Shown piece after piece: positions 24,517 to 35,705 of a DNA stretch of 64,000 bases (the first letter of the stretch is position 1; each line of letters starts with the position of its first letter). The notes beneath the pieces are model-generated. The model was not told the origin of the DNA and ran no database searches. It saw only the letters and a program-made list of their open reading frames with translations. Source of the stretch: Scortum barcoo (lineage: Eukaryota > Chordata > Actinopteri > Centrarchiformes > Terapontidae). The stretch is taken from NCBI GenBank assembly GCA_023238725.1, contig CM041551.1, forward strand, positions 7,615,759 through 7,679,758, in the 5' to 3' direction. The position numbers and the translations under genes were made by a program.

Positions 24517-27296
24517 ACACTGCATTGAAGTATTTCTTTATCCATCTAGTCTGTCTGTCTGTCCATCTGAGACTCACCATCTGCTGACGGGAGTGATGAC
24601 ATCGCTCATGGATTTGTCTTCTTTGGACACGTCCAGGATCACATCTAACACAGCTGTTCACACACACACACACACACACAAGCACTCAGTAAATAGCTGG
24701 CAGACTGTAAGTGTATCGTGTTTATTGAGGTGCCAGAACGTGATGTGAAAAACAAATATAATGTGTGTGAAGTGGAAGAATTCTTACATGAGCCTTCTGC
24801 GGGTTGCAGTCCTGACTCACTGGATATCTGAGAGAGAGAGAGAGAGAGAGGCAGAGTTTCATGGAATAGAAACAAGGTTTATAATCTAATTTGTCTCACC
24901 ACTGAACTGAACACACAGTTGGTGGGCTACGACTGCAGGCGAGCTGGTTAATGGACAACCTTTATTATTACGGCCACAGTTTCACAAACACTAACATTTT
25001 AGTGTGACTCGAAACTGGAGTTTGGTAAGAAGAGTTCTCATATCTCTCCCCACAGATGTTAATGTACTAATATAATACCAGGACATCTCAACATGTACCT
25101 TCACAGACCCACCTCCTTCATGCTCGAGTGCCTCCTCTTCCTCTCTGTCCTCAGTATTTCTCTGTCCTGCTCTGACTCCCTTCTTGCCTCCTCCCCTCTC
25201 TGTTTTTGCCCGTGTCCAGGCAGCACAGTAAGTAAGGCACACTGTTTCCATAGTGACTGGAGGTCAGCATGGAGGAGGGCTGTGGAGGGGTCAAAGGGCA
25301 AGTTTTGGTTAGTATTTTGTATTTGCTTCACCAGAGCTGAAGTCATTTTGTTTGTGGAAAACCAGTGTAACTCACAGGCTGCAGTGATCAGTGCTAATAA
25401 AAGAGGCCCTACGAGGTTGGTGCTGATTAGAAAACACACACCTAAGTTTATGACTGACTCTGGAGAGGCTCTAAAAAGAGCACAAGGTTGCAGGTTGAGT
25501 TTCTGCAATGGCCACGTGTCCTTGAGCATCATACTTTCTGACTGTACAGTGGTGTAAATCTAAGAGCCATCAGGATTCATTTCACTTGTTTAAACACTGA
25601 TTTTGGATATTAATAATTGATTTCGTTATAGGGTTAGGGTTGAAGAGTTTTTAGTTTCTTTTAGTTTTCCCTCATGTGTTCTTCTTAATAATGTTTTTAA
25701 TCCTTAAATCTGTCAGGAAGTTATTCCTTAGTATAGCGCATACATCCACAGGGGGCACTGAAGAGCTGAGCAGGAGTGGCACGCTTGGAGGGCACGTCCA
25801 GCAACACCTCGGACTGAGAGGAAGAACAAAATGTTAGCTTGATGGGACAGTTTCAAAAAACGATGTTTTTTAGTACACGATGAAAAGAGATAGAGAGGGA
25901 GTGTATAAAAAACAATGACAGTGTCTAAAAGGAAATCAAAGAAGCAAGAAGCGAAGGAGGGAAGGAGGAAAGACGAGACGGAAATAAATACTGTAAGATC
26001 AATGAGCACCATCCCAGGGGGCTCAGAGAGCAGGAGAGAACTGGAGAGCAGGAGTTTAATTAACTGACACTCTGGTGAACAGACATTTTGATGGTGAGCC
26101 TTTGCTTACAGAATGGCAAACACGGAAAATTCAATTGATCAGTGTAACAGCTGAAAGAGTATTTATGCATACAGTGTGTGCATACAGTTTATAAACCTTT
26201 TATAGAATATGTATATGTGTGTTCAAGGGCGTGTGGTTGACAGGGAAAGAAAGGAGTAATGTTAATGTGCTAGTATGAGTGTGAGATCACTGAAAAGGCT
26301 TGTGGTGCAGATTAATCTATTAGGGCACCAAACTTCACTTTAAAGGACTAAAATATCTGAATACAACAAATTTTACATTTAAAACAGTGGATCCACTTAA
26401 ACCCATAAACTGTATGTCAGTGTGTTTCTGACCAGGTCCAGTGTCTCGGCCAGCGGGTTTCTGATCTGTTCCTTCATTGCTCTCTCAGATATCTGGACCT
26501 GAGGGTCTGCAAACACCAGCTGACGTCTGCGACCTCCACCGGCCTTCCTCAGAGGAGGAGCGATCACCTGATGGCAGAGAGAGAAACACACAGCTTTACT
26601 GTTTACAGTGTTGGACCTATAAAAGGGACATCACACCACGGCACACAAGCTGGAAATTATGAATCTATGTGTTGACACAGCCACGTGTGCTTTCCATGAC
26701 TTGTTTCCAAAATGAAAAAAAGCTGCTCATGAGTCACTTTGTGGAATGTGATTAAAGGTGATGACGACTGTCACGACAACAAAAGCTTTGCCAGCGTCAT
26801 CTCCATGTTTACCTCTGGACAGCAGGTAAATAAAAAGGTACTTTAGGTTCCTAATGGGTGAAAATAGACACTAAACTTGGGTTTAATAGTCTGTATTTAC
26901 TATTTAGGTACTTAATTATATATTTAATGAACTAAACTAACTTGTAATGACAGGATGTCTCCAAAACATGTTTAGTGGCATGTTTGCTCTTAATTATGTG
27001 TTTACGTATTTGTTCACACTGAGGCAGTAAATCTTGCACTGATTCAGTTTCAGTTTTTCACAGTACAGTCTACTGAACAAACAACATCAGCTTCTGTGTG
27101 TCTCACCTGTTCATGGGGACTTTCTGTTTCTCCGTCTCCCTCTTGCCCAGATGGTGGAGTTGGCATGGCAACCTGCGGCGGGGTCATCTCTAGGGCAACA
27201 GCCAGAGGAACCTCCACCAGCTGACCCGACTCTTCGTCCATCAGCCACACACTGTCCTGCTCCACTCCCAGCACTGTCTCCTTCAGCCTAGGAAGA

Positions 27297-27360
<64 letters not shown>

Positions 27361-30300
27361 GCTTACAGAACACAAAATGTTGTCACATTAGTTTGTCATC
27401 ACAGGTCTGAGCTAAATTTACTGAGTGACTGATGACAAAATGTTGCAGTATGTTTGCAGTATGCAGTATGTATGTCTGTTCAGGACTTCTTTTGTCAACA
27501 GTTGCCTGTTTGATAACATAAACAAAAGCAGACAGGCAGCATCACTTTGGCGTTCACATGGCCTACATGGTGCTCTCTGAGGTGTGTAGTTATTATATCG
27601 GACTGACAACCATCTGTCAGTTTCTCCATGACTCACTGGCTAATAGAGGACATGGCTCCTTCACGTTCCCTGGTCCTCCCCACTGTCGGCCGCTCCTCCC
27701 TTTCTGTTTAACACACAATGCACAGACAGATCTTATCTGCTTCACCTGAACTGCCAACATTATCAAGGAAATCAGTTTCCCTTGTTGTACTAACCTTCTT
27801 CAGAAATTCATTTTTCAACTCTCCTACTGATGTTTTAATGCAAGAGATGACTTGAGAGTGAAACCAAAATCTAGCCGACCAAACACACTTTGCTACTGAC
27901 ATGTTGTCCTTGTGCTGTCCTTGTGCTGTCCTTGCAATGTCAGGCGTGTATTCTTTCCTAGTTTTTGTTAAAGCATGGCAGGCTATTTTCAAACTTAAGA
28001 GATGTTGCCTCTCTATTCTCCCCTGAAATGAAACAGAGCCTTGAAAATAAACCTTTTCTTACTCGCAGCAAAAGCACTCACAGGGACAGAATTGCTTTTT
28101 TTCCAATTACAGTGGTGGCACAAAGAATGTGACCTGGCTGACTGGCGCTGACACATTACAAGGGAGGAACACACTGTGGGACAGAGAAACTATATACTTC
28201 ACAGATCCTTAAATTTAGTCCCAGCCCACAGTACGACATCAGACTGAACAACTAAAACACAAAGATACATTTGCAGCTCTTATCACACACCACGATGAAT
28301 GCTAAAAGACAGAAGCACACACCTCCACGGAACTGGTCCGGTTGATCCATCAACAAGTCAATCTCTCTGGCTGTGGCTTCAGGAAGGTCATCTCCCTCGA
28401 AACACTGATACAGAGAGAGGGTGACAGTTAGAGAGGCAAAAGTCAGAGGATGACAAAATGAAAGAAAAAAAGAGACGTGGATAAAAACAAACAGAAGCAA
28501 TGAGGTCTGGTCTGTTGAGGTTCCGTATTCACAGTGATGAATAATGTAACTATAGTGCTATAAAAAAACAGCAACAACAAAAACAGAAGTGAATGAATAA
28601 AAACATTACTAAATGTTTGCACGCAAAGCAGAAACAAAGCCAAGGGGCAGACGAGCGGGGGCGGAGGACAACAGAAATGCGAGCCACATATCTTTGTAAA
28701 CAGAGGGAGTGCAGGCTGATGTAATTAAGTCAGATATTATCAAGGCCGTATGGACTTCATCAGCTGATGATGCTTTAGGAGGAGCATTACCAGTCCCTAA
28801 GTGACAGAATGAGGAGGCTAACAGTGTGTGGAGGTACTGCTTGACTCAGACTTACTATGGTGAAACACAGCTGCAATTTATGACTAAGATAATATAGCTC
28901 TGCCTTCTTTTAAGCACTATGGACACTGAGAGGTGAAGTCAGGATAATCAGTTAGGCTTCAGGTATTTTACGCCCATGTTTCCCTACACCGTTAACTTCA
29001 CTGCATAGACACACCATTAAGAAAATTAATGGAATTTTTTGAACATTAAAAAGTGTCTCCCCTAAATATCTTTTATGACTGAAAAAAAAACATAAAAACG
29101 TCATGGTCAGAAAAGGACTGGACAACATTAATGCTACATCCTCATCACCTAGCATGCTGCACAGAGTGACAGGAAAAACCAACAAAAAACAGCTAGCTTG
29201 TGACAAAGACCTCAACTAAATCTGCTGTGGGCACACGGTCCACATCCCAGCTCAATGATTCACCAGGACGCCTGCTGTACCCAAAAATGATGACTGGGAT
29301 GTTTCCTGTCCCTGGACTCGGACAGAGAGTTTACCTCAGCAGTGGTGATGAGCAACTGCTCCTTCTCTGTCAGGGTGATGGCAGCCGGAGGTGACCTGAA
29401 ACCTGGTTTGACACAGCAAGAGGAGTTAGGAGCCAAGAATTTGTGCAGCACACGGAGGACGAGAGACTGACTGAGATTTGTGACACTTACACGACGGCTT
29501 AAAAGAGAAAAACAGCCAGGACAATGAAATCTGGGCCTGAGCTTAGCCCCAGACTGATGAGTTTTTAATTAAATACGTGCAGATAAAATAAGAGCATTTA
29601 TTCACAATTTTCCTAACAGGAGTGGAAAAAGCAATCTTCCTGTGCCAAAACTTGTGCAATTTAAACTAATGAACCGACCCATTTATAAAACCTCTAAAGG
29701 TAGATTATCCTGCCTGGAAACACGCAAAATGTTAACTCAACCATCATAAATCAGATTAATCTGTAATTAAAGAACATAATCACAAGTGTCAAATACCAAT
29801 TTGGAATTATCCAGGAAAATCCTTAAACACATACATTTTACACATTATTAGAAACACTCTTACAAAGGGATGTGTCCCATTTCAGATGAGGCTTCTGTCA
29901 AAAGATGTGGTCCATGAAGGTGTAGCTTTTAGAGAACAGTACAGCTTCCTACATGAGATAGTTGAAATAGGATTTACTGTAGTGTTTCTGCAAGTCTCTG
30001 CTCCTTGTCTCACAGACACAAGTGAGCAGTGGGAAATGGGTTTTTGGATCATAAACACAAAAAAAGGATTATGTACTTCAAAGTTTCTTGGAGCCTTTGA
30101 AATGTGGACTTAAAAGGCAGCTGCCCCTGAAATGGAACACAGCTCGTCTTTCAAATGTTAAATTATCAGTCTCACCGTCTTTGTCAAGTGTGGTGTGGGG
30201 ACTGGGCACCAGGGAGTGCTGTGAACCTGCCTCTTCACTCACCAACACTGGCTAGAAATACACATTACAGATATTATAACAAGACACAATACTAAATACT

Positions 30301-33300
30301 GAACCGTTTCTCATTTGCATTCTGGAAATCACAGTCCAGTTAGGGCTCATATTCCATAATAGTACCTTGTAAAATATTTTCATATCATTGTCCACATGCC
30401 ATGTAGGCTCACCCGTTGGCTCTGTTTGTGATTTAAGTCACACGTGGTATTTTCACAGGGAAAGATTACAAGAGGGACAAAGTTCAGCCCTGTCTGCCAG
30501 ATTCACAGCACACAGTGAGTAAGACTGATCTACTGTGATTTACTCTATCTGAGTGGACTGTGTGGAGAGATACTGCACAGGCCATGTGACTGTGTAGAGG
30601 CCACAAACACATACCGCTTCATCCCCCAAGCAATAAGACTGTTAAATTCCACTTAATTGCACTATTCAATACTTGCACCTTCTAATTTGACAGTATTTCC
30701 ATATTCTATTGTATATCATTTAGTTGTATATTTTATTTAGTTGTATTATTTTTATTTTAGGTCTATTTTACATTTTATTGCTAAGGTTATTATTTATTTT
30801 AGTTCTGTATCTATTTTTCTTTTGAATGTATGGTCTCTCTTTCTAAATTATTTTGAACATTGTTTAAGGAGCCGGAGACTCAAGAATTTCACTGCCAGCA
30901 ACTACTCCACGTAATTGTTGTGCATATAATAATAAATTAAATTTGCTTTAATAGGTGTGTCATATACAGTGTGTGTAGTTAGAGGGCCGGTTAGCAGCTG
31001 AATATTTGTGCTAATTGTTGTCAAATGGTTCTACTGACTATAATTTAATTCTAGTCTTTTATTAAATTACTGCTATTTTGGACGTCAAAATCAAAGCATT
31101 ACTAAAAGAGAAGAGCTAAAATCACAAATGGTTTTGCATAAGAGGCCCTGTCTCTCGAGTGTTCTTCAGACATGGAAATAAAATGGAAATATGTCCTCTG
31201 GAAAGGTTTCTCTGAGGCATCTTTAAGTTATAAATATATTTCAGTATGGGTGCAGTTTTATTGTTCTTGTATATTAAATATTTAGTGTCTTGGGTTATTT
31301 TTGTTTATTAGGTTACCTGAAAATGACTACTATTATGCATCATAATAAATACAACTACTATCACAAAAGTTGCATTTAATGCAAGTGCTGCAACTGCTGC
31401 TCCTGATAAAACATGTTCACAACATCAATTGAGCCTGATTATATTTACAGAGTGAATATTTGATAGATCAGCTTACTGGGATTGTGACTGTGTACAGGTA
31501 CATTTGATATTTATTGAGTTTGGCTGTGAAGTTTAATTTCCCAGCATGCAACAGAACCAAACCAGCACAAACATCCTTGTCATATCCTTAATGTACCTGG
31601 TGTATTTTATAGGGGCTGGGCAGTTGGTGTGACTCCATGAGACCAAAGAAAGGGTCCTGAGCTCCCTCAGCCGCCTCCATCCTGTACAGCCTGTCAGGCA
31701 CATCCAAGGCCAGTCTGCCAGATAAAGAGAGAGCAAGACACTCCACTGTTACAACTCAAAATATTAAAATATTTATATATATATTAAAACATCACACACA
31801 TGTTCAGTGCTGTAAGCTATGCATACTTTTATGTGCTCTGTGGGTTTCATGGTTCTATAATAAAATATTACAATGCATCTAAAGAGTGCACAGTGTGGAA
31901 AGATATATTGCATCTGCAGAAACAAGAGATCCTACATTAGCACTGCCATAACACAGCTCATTAAACATTCACGAAGCCATTTGCATGAAAGTAGCTCAAT
32001 TTGTCCATCACTCGCTCAATAAAACACTACCTTCTCCTTTTCACAGTCTCTATTCTGCAAAACAATCTCCCTCATAAATATTCCACTAGATGCTTTTGAG
32101 CTCAAACTTCCCCAAAACACGTACAGCCTCTGCACTGTTCAGCTTAAAATCTCAGATGCCCCAGGATACAAAACACTCATCCACTGCGCATGATGAAATC
32201 GTTGTGTGTGTGTGTGTGTGCCCATACCTTTCAGATTCTGTCATGTCAATACGTATGCATTTTTTGGAGCGCAGCAGGCGGTCAATGGTCTGTTGAACCT
32301 CCTCTGGAAAACAGAAAAGGGTTTAAACGTTGCTCTAAAATATCTGACATGACAAATGTAAGGACGGCGACCTTTTGACCGCTCTGCCTCGTCTACACAC
32401 AATAGGAAGAACATGGCATCCCAGTAATGAAATGGTATTTTCAACATGGGTCTTAAATTTCTTTCACACCCCAGTCTGGACTAAAGAAAGAAATGGTGTA
32501 AAATTCTGCTGGGTGCTTTCAGCGTTTGTCATTGATTTTCTAAATTGTATGTGACAGCTTTGGGAGGTCCTATTCTATTCTGCTGATAGATTAAATAAAA
32601 TCCTGTTGTCCGGCTACTGTAGACAAGAGATGGTGGCTGGTTTCTTGGCATGTCCTCATGCATTGTATTTCACTGGTTTCATCAACCATGACAACAGCAT
32701 GATTGTGAATCTGTCAAATGTAATATCAGTGTCCGGGTGTAATTTAAGACCAGATGAATTGAGATTGTTGCGCTGTATTTGATGATACTGCACTCATCAG
32801 CTCCATATCGGCTCATAAATCAGACTTGATAGGGCGATTTGGGAAACATGCATTGTGCAGATAGCAGTGTTTTGGTTTTTAACACCAAAACAGCATTCTG
32901 AGATTACAACATTTCGCAGCTGACAGCAATGTCTTATCCGCTGTGTTTGCATGAGTTGAACAAACAGCATTTTCACATTTCACCCAAGCTTCCCTTGGCA
33001 GGCTGCCCGACAGAAAATAATGTTTCTTGTTAAATTGAAAAGCATCCTGCATACTGACTGCATTTTCAGCCGGGAAAGCCTCACTCTTCTCCCCGATTTC
33101 TGGGACATTTTATAATGCATAGGGAAGTAAAGTAGATATTTTGTTGTCTCGTTCCCTTACTTCATTCCCTCTTTTCTCTCTCTCACATAGCAGGAAGTCA
33201 CAGCATGTTGCGTGTAGACATAATTTTCTGATCTCTCTCTCTCTCTCGTTCCACTCTTGTCTTTCCCCCCTTACCGAGCAGGAAGCCACACTGCCTGTGG

Positions 33301-33812
33301 TAAACGACAATCACACCAAACTGCAGCTGGGACGACAGGTAGAGAGAGAAGCGAGGCCTCGGCAGGTCGGGCTGTAGAGGAGGAACCTGAGCTGTCACAT
33401 AGTCCAAAATGTCCCCGCTGTAAAAAGTTAAAACTAAATGAATTAAAAATATTTACATTAGTGTTTAATCTTGAACAAGTCACACATAATAACTCAATAT
33501 TTCAAAAAGTATGTAACACTTTTGTACTATTTTAGGTGGTAATGCAAAGAGAAATTACATTTTCTCATCACAGCTTGAAAACCAAACTATATTAGAGATT
33601 ACTTGAGATCTAGCTGCTAAAGACACATCCATGCACACTGATAAAATACAAAATTATGTACAATACCAAGTTATATAAGAGGGGCAAAGTGAGCTGATGG
33701 TTATAAAAACTACTACAAAATCATAGATATATGACTCAAAATTTAAACACATCTTTTATCTGGCATAACTTGCTTTCATCAAATGCATCAGCCTTGCATA
33801 TAATCATAAACA

Positions 33813-33869
<57 letters not shown>

Positions 33870-34213
33870 AAATTAATGTAATATACAGATATAATATATC
33901 TGTATATCTGTAATATATAATATATTAATTATGGTTATTCTCACCATGTTTGCTTCACATTGACTTTGAGAAGCTCTCTGCGGGTGACCCTGATGCCTCT
34001 GGTGGCTGCTAACCTGAGTCACAAAACACATTTATAACATTTATAAATAAACCTTAGTTATCTGACAGAATAAAGACTTGTTCCTGAGAGCTAACTTTAC
34101 AATCAGGCTTATACAAGAAGAGCAAGCTAACAAGATTTCTTTCTTTTTTAAACTCACCAAATTGTGGAGAAACATCCAGTATGACGTTGAAGGACATTTG
34201 GGTAGTAAAACAT
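22714..34213 (-). CDS. rec8: REC8 meiotic cohesin kleisin, 17 exons found, one junction unresolved
   Basis: Exons (minus): 34213-34158, 34013-33945, 33417-33275, 32303-32228, 31714-31597, 30251-30176, 29402-29335, 28404-28323, 27287-27107, 26567-26433, 25813-25744, 25279-25113, 24827-24788, 24644-24578, 24477-24376, 23256-23096, 22832-22714. The protein is about 577 aa (human 547). REC8 replaces RAD21 in meiotic cohesin, closing the SMC1B-SMC3 ring until separase cuts it. The N-terminal kleisin domain is unmistakable: MFYYPNVLQRHTGCFSTIW, then RPRFSLYLSSQLQFGV and DPFFGLMESHQLPSPY. RRRQLVFADPQVQIS marks the central region; LLHADLQSLWKQCA follows; the C-terminal winged helix ends in AEPYHKITIEP. 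All phases agree except 28323 (phase 1) to 27287 (needs phase 2): either a weak donor four bases further on or an unseen small exon. It is head to head with PDCD6. Which of the fish rec8 paralogues it is cannot be told. Confidence 0.92.
24482..24520 (+). repeat. (CA)n next to a REC8 splice acceptor
   Basis: About 19 CA units; on the REC8 strand this is (TG)n ending directly in GTAG at the 3' splice site of the exon 24477-24376. No separate pyrimidine tract is present. Confidence 0.85.
24659..24680 (+). repeat. (CA)n upstream of a REC8 exon
   Basis: Eleven CA units; on the REC8 strand a (TG)n lies about 15 bases upstream of the acceptor of exon 24644-24578. Confidence 0.8.
24831..24850 (+). 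repeat. (AG)n forming a REC8 pyrimidine tract
   Basis: On the REC8 strand this is (CT)n leading straight into CAG at the acceptor of exon 24827-24788, so the microsatellite is the pyrimidine tract. Confidence 0.8.
25475..25545 (+). mobile_element. Decayed tRNA-derived SINE fragment
   Basis: A B-box-like segment (GCAGGTTGAGTTTCTG) is followed at normal distance by GTGTCCTTGAGCA, a core wording common in fish tRNA-derived SINEs. The A-box end is missing or lost. It sits in the REC8 intron between exons 25744 and 25279. Confidence 0.45.
27300..27354 (+). repeat. (CA)27 microsatellite at a REC8 splice acceptor
   Basis: A near-perfect run of CA. On the REC8 strand (TG)n stands only about 12 bases upstream of the acceptor of exon 27287-27107, separated by ATTCTTCCTAG. 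Confidence 0.9.
30605..30955 (+). mobile_element. LINE fragment: end of ORF2 plus 3' UTR
   Basis: The segment begins with codons reading RFIPQAIRLLNS, wording usual at the end of L2/Rex-type reverse transcriptase ORFs, followed by a stop, an AT-rich 3' UTR, a conserved-looking ACTGCCAGCAACTACTCC stretch and an AATAAA-type end. It lies in the REC8 intron between exons 31597 and 30251. Confidence 0.6.
33817..33907. repeat. (TA)n run followed by a perfect inverted repeat
   Basis: About 25 TA units at 33817-33866, then at 33881-33907 two 12-base arms (ATATACAGATAT and its complement) around a 3-base loop. It is inside a REC8 intron, 40 bases from the donor of exon 34013-33945. Confidence 0.85.
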
Positions 34214-34316
34214 TTTTACAGTTTCTATATATTGCAGAAACTTTGAGGAAAAAGTTTGAGTTTTAGGCTCTTTTAATTGATGGCAAAATATTAAAAACCT
34301 CCAGAGTCGCTGCACA

Positions 34317-34350
34317 GTTTTCCCGCGCAAAATCAAACTGGACCAATCAG
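34317..34350 (-). promoter_or_regulatory. REC8 promoter: E2F-type site and CCAAT box
   Basis: TTTTCCCGCGCAAAA at 34318-34332 contains a consensus E2F site in both orientations, and CCAAT follows at 34343-34347. They lie about 105-135 bases upstream of the REC8 start codon. TCCCGC-type sites bound by E2F6 are known at meiotic gene promoters, where they keep the gene silent in somatic cells. Confidence 0.55.
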
Positions 34351-34457
34351 GTTGCAAGATTCATTAAAATTGAAAATAAACACTCGTGTTACTTTCATGG
34401 GAACCAAGAAAATGGGAAAAGTGAGACTTTAGATAAAGGCACTTTAGTTATTTACAA

Positions 34458-34489
34458 AGACTGTGCATAAAGATTTTTATATACAGTCT
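34458..34489. repeat. Short imperfect inverted repeat
   Basis: AGACTGTGCATAAA and the complement of AGACTGTATATAAA (12 of 14 match) face each other around a 4-base loop. The same motif occurs singly at 7560-7573. Confidence 0.6.
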
Positions 34490-35512
34490 GTGGTTACTTA
34501 GAGATTAAGTCATGAAACACTTATTTACAGTTAAGGCCATGAGTGAAAACATCAATTACTCTGATTATTAGTCTATAAATACAGAAGTAAGAAATACTGT
34601 AGTCCAAGCAGTTCTGGGGTATTTGTACTTTTATTGACCTTTTTCACATATCATAAAATCACCTGCAGTGTATTAATATAGTTAAAATGAGCTCCTTCTC
34701 GACCTGTTATAACTTTAAAGTACTGCTTACATGGTCATGCACTGATAATGATGATTCAGTAATATGAATCAGTGAATGTTTTCACTTTTGACTCATTAGG
34801 TACTTATTAGGTTCTAAACTTTCATAAACTTACTAAACTTTAATTTAATTATAAACTTATGAAACTTTAATTTCTCAGTCTTGAATTACATTAATCTAAA
34901 TTTAACTTTGACAGACAAGACACACAGATATATTTTTATATTGAAACAATGTAGTACATAACAAGTACAAAATGGAACAAATAATGATATTAAAAAGTAT
35001 GTATTAATTCAACACTGGGGGACAAACACAGGGCAATAAAGCATGGTTTCTTACCTGTGAAATTAAATGTATGAATACGGAACTTTGTCCAATGTAATTA
35101 CAAGATTAATCTAACATTAATAAGTGTTTCCTGTGTTTCATTATCCAGGAGAACAAACTATACAATCTTCCGAAGTAAAAGATAAAACTGTCTGCTGTAT
35201 TTTCAGTAATAAAAGCACAAAGGTTTCACCAGAAATCTTCCACAGTTTCAATGAAAGAGGCCACAATCACATAAAAGTCTCTCTAAAAAGTTTTTTTCTA
35301 AATAAAGTTTTAGCTGTATAGATTTTATGAATGAGTTTAAAAGATATATAACGTACATACGAGCTCAAATAATTCAACAGAAGATGTTTTCTATTTTCGA
35401 CACGAATTCCCAGTGCCCTAAATATAACAATATATAACAATATAATTATCGACAATAACAATAATAGTATGACAGTCCCCATTTACTGCTCAACCGAAAG
35501 GAGCGGAAAATG

Positions 35513-35705
35513 TGACGTCACCCTCGTTACGGGCAAGCGTGAATGATTTGGCCCCGCCCCTGTGCGCGAGGAGGGCGGCGGAGCAGCGCGAGCGTCGGAG
35601 TCTGATTGAAGCCGCCCAGAGAGGAAACTACCAGCGGCACGAGCGGCGGTCTGTCGGTGTTACTGGCACAGTTTTGACAGAGAAGCCCACCGCCCCCCCT
35701 TTAAA
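35513..35705 (+). promoter_or_regulatory. PDCD6 promoter and 5' UTR with CRE and GC box
   Basis: A full palindromic CRE, TGACGTCA, is at 35513-35520 and a GC box, GCCCCGCCCC, at 35551-35560. From here to about 35960 the DNA is GC- and CpG-rich, a CpG-island type start covering the first coding exon. Confidence 0.6.

Larger units (their letters stand above)
34214..35705. other. Head-to-head space between REC8 and PDCD6
   Basis: No supported coding exon. The left end holds the REC8 promoter elements, the right end the PDCD6 promoter; the middle is AT-rich. Confidence 0.6.

Noticed and set aside
25101..25532. A 143-codon minus-strand open frame
   Set aside because: Only its last part (from 25279) is a REC8 exon; the earlier part is intron beyond a good CACAG acceptor.
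27299..27356. Tandem repeats as CRISPR-like arrays
   Set aside because: All regular repeats here are simple microsatellites without unique spacers, and the genome is a vertebrate's.
27899..27940. Tandem copies of GTCCTTGTGCT
   Set aside because: Only two and a half units in an intron; ordinary slippage.
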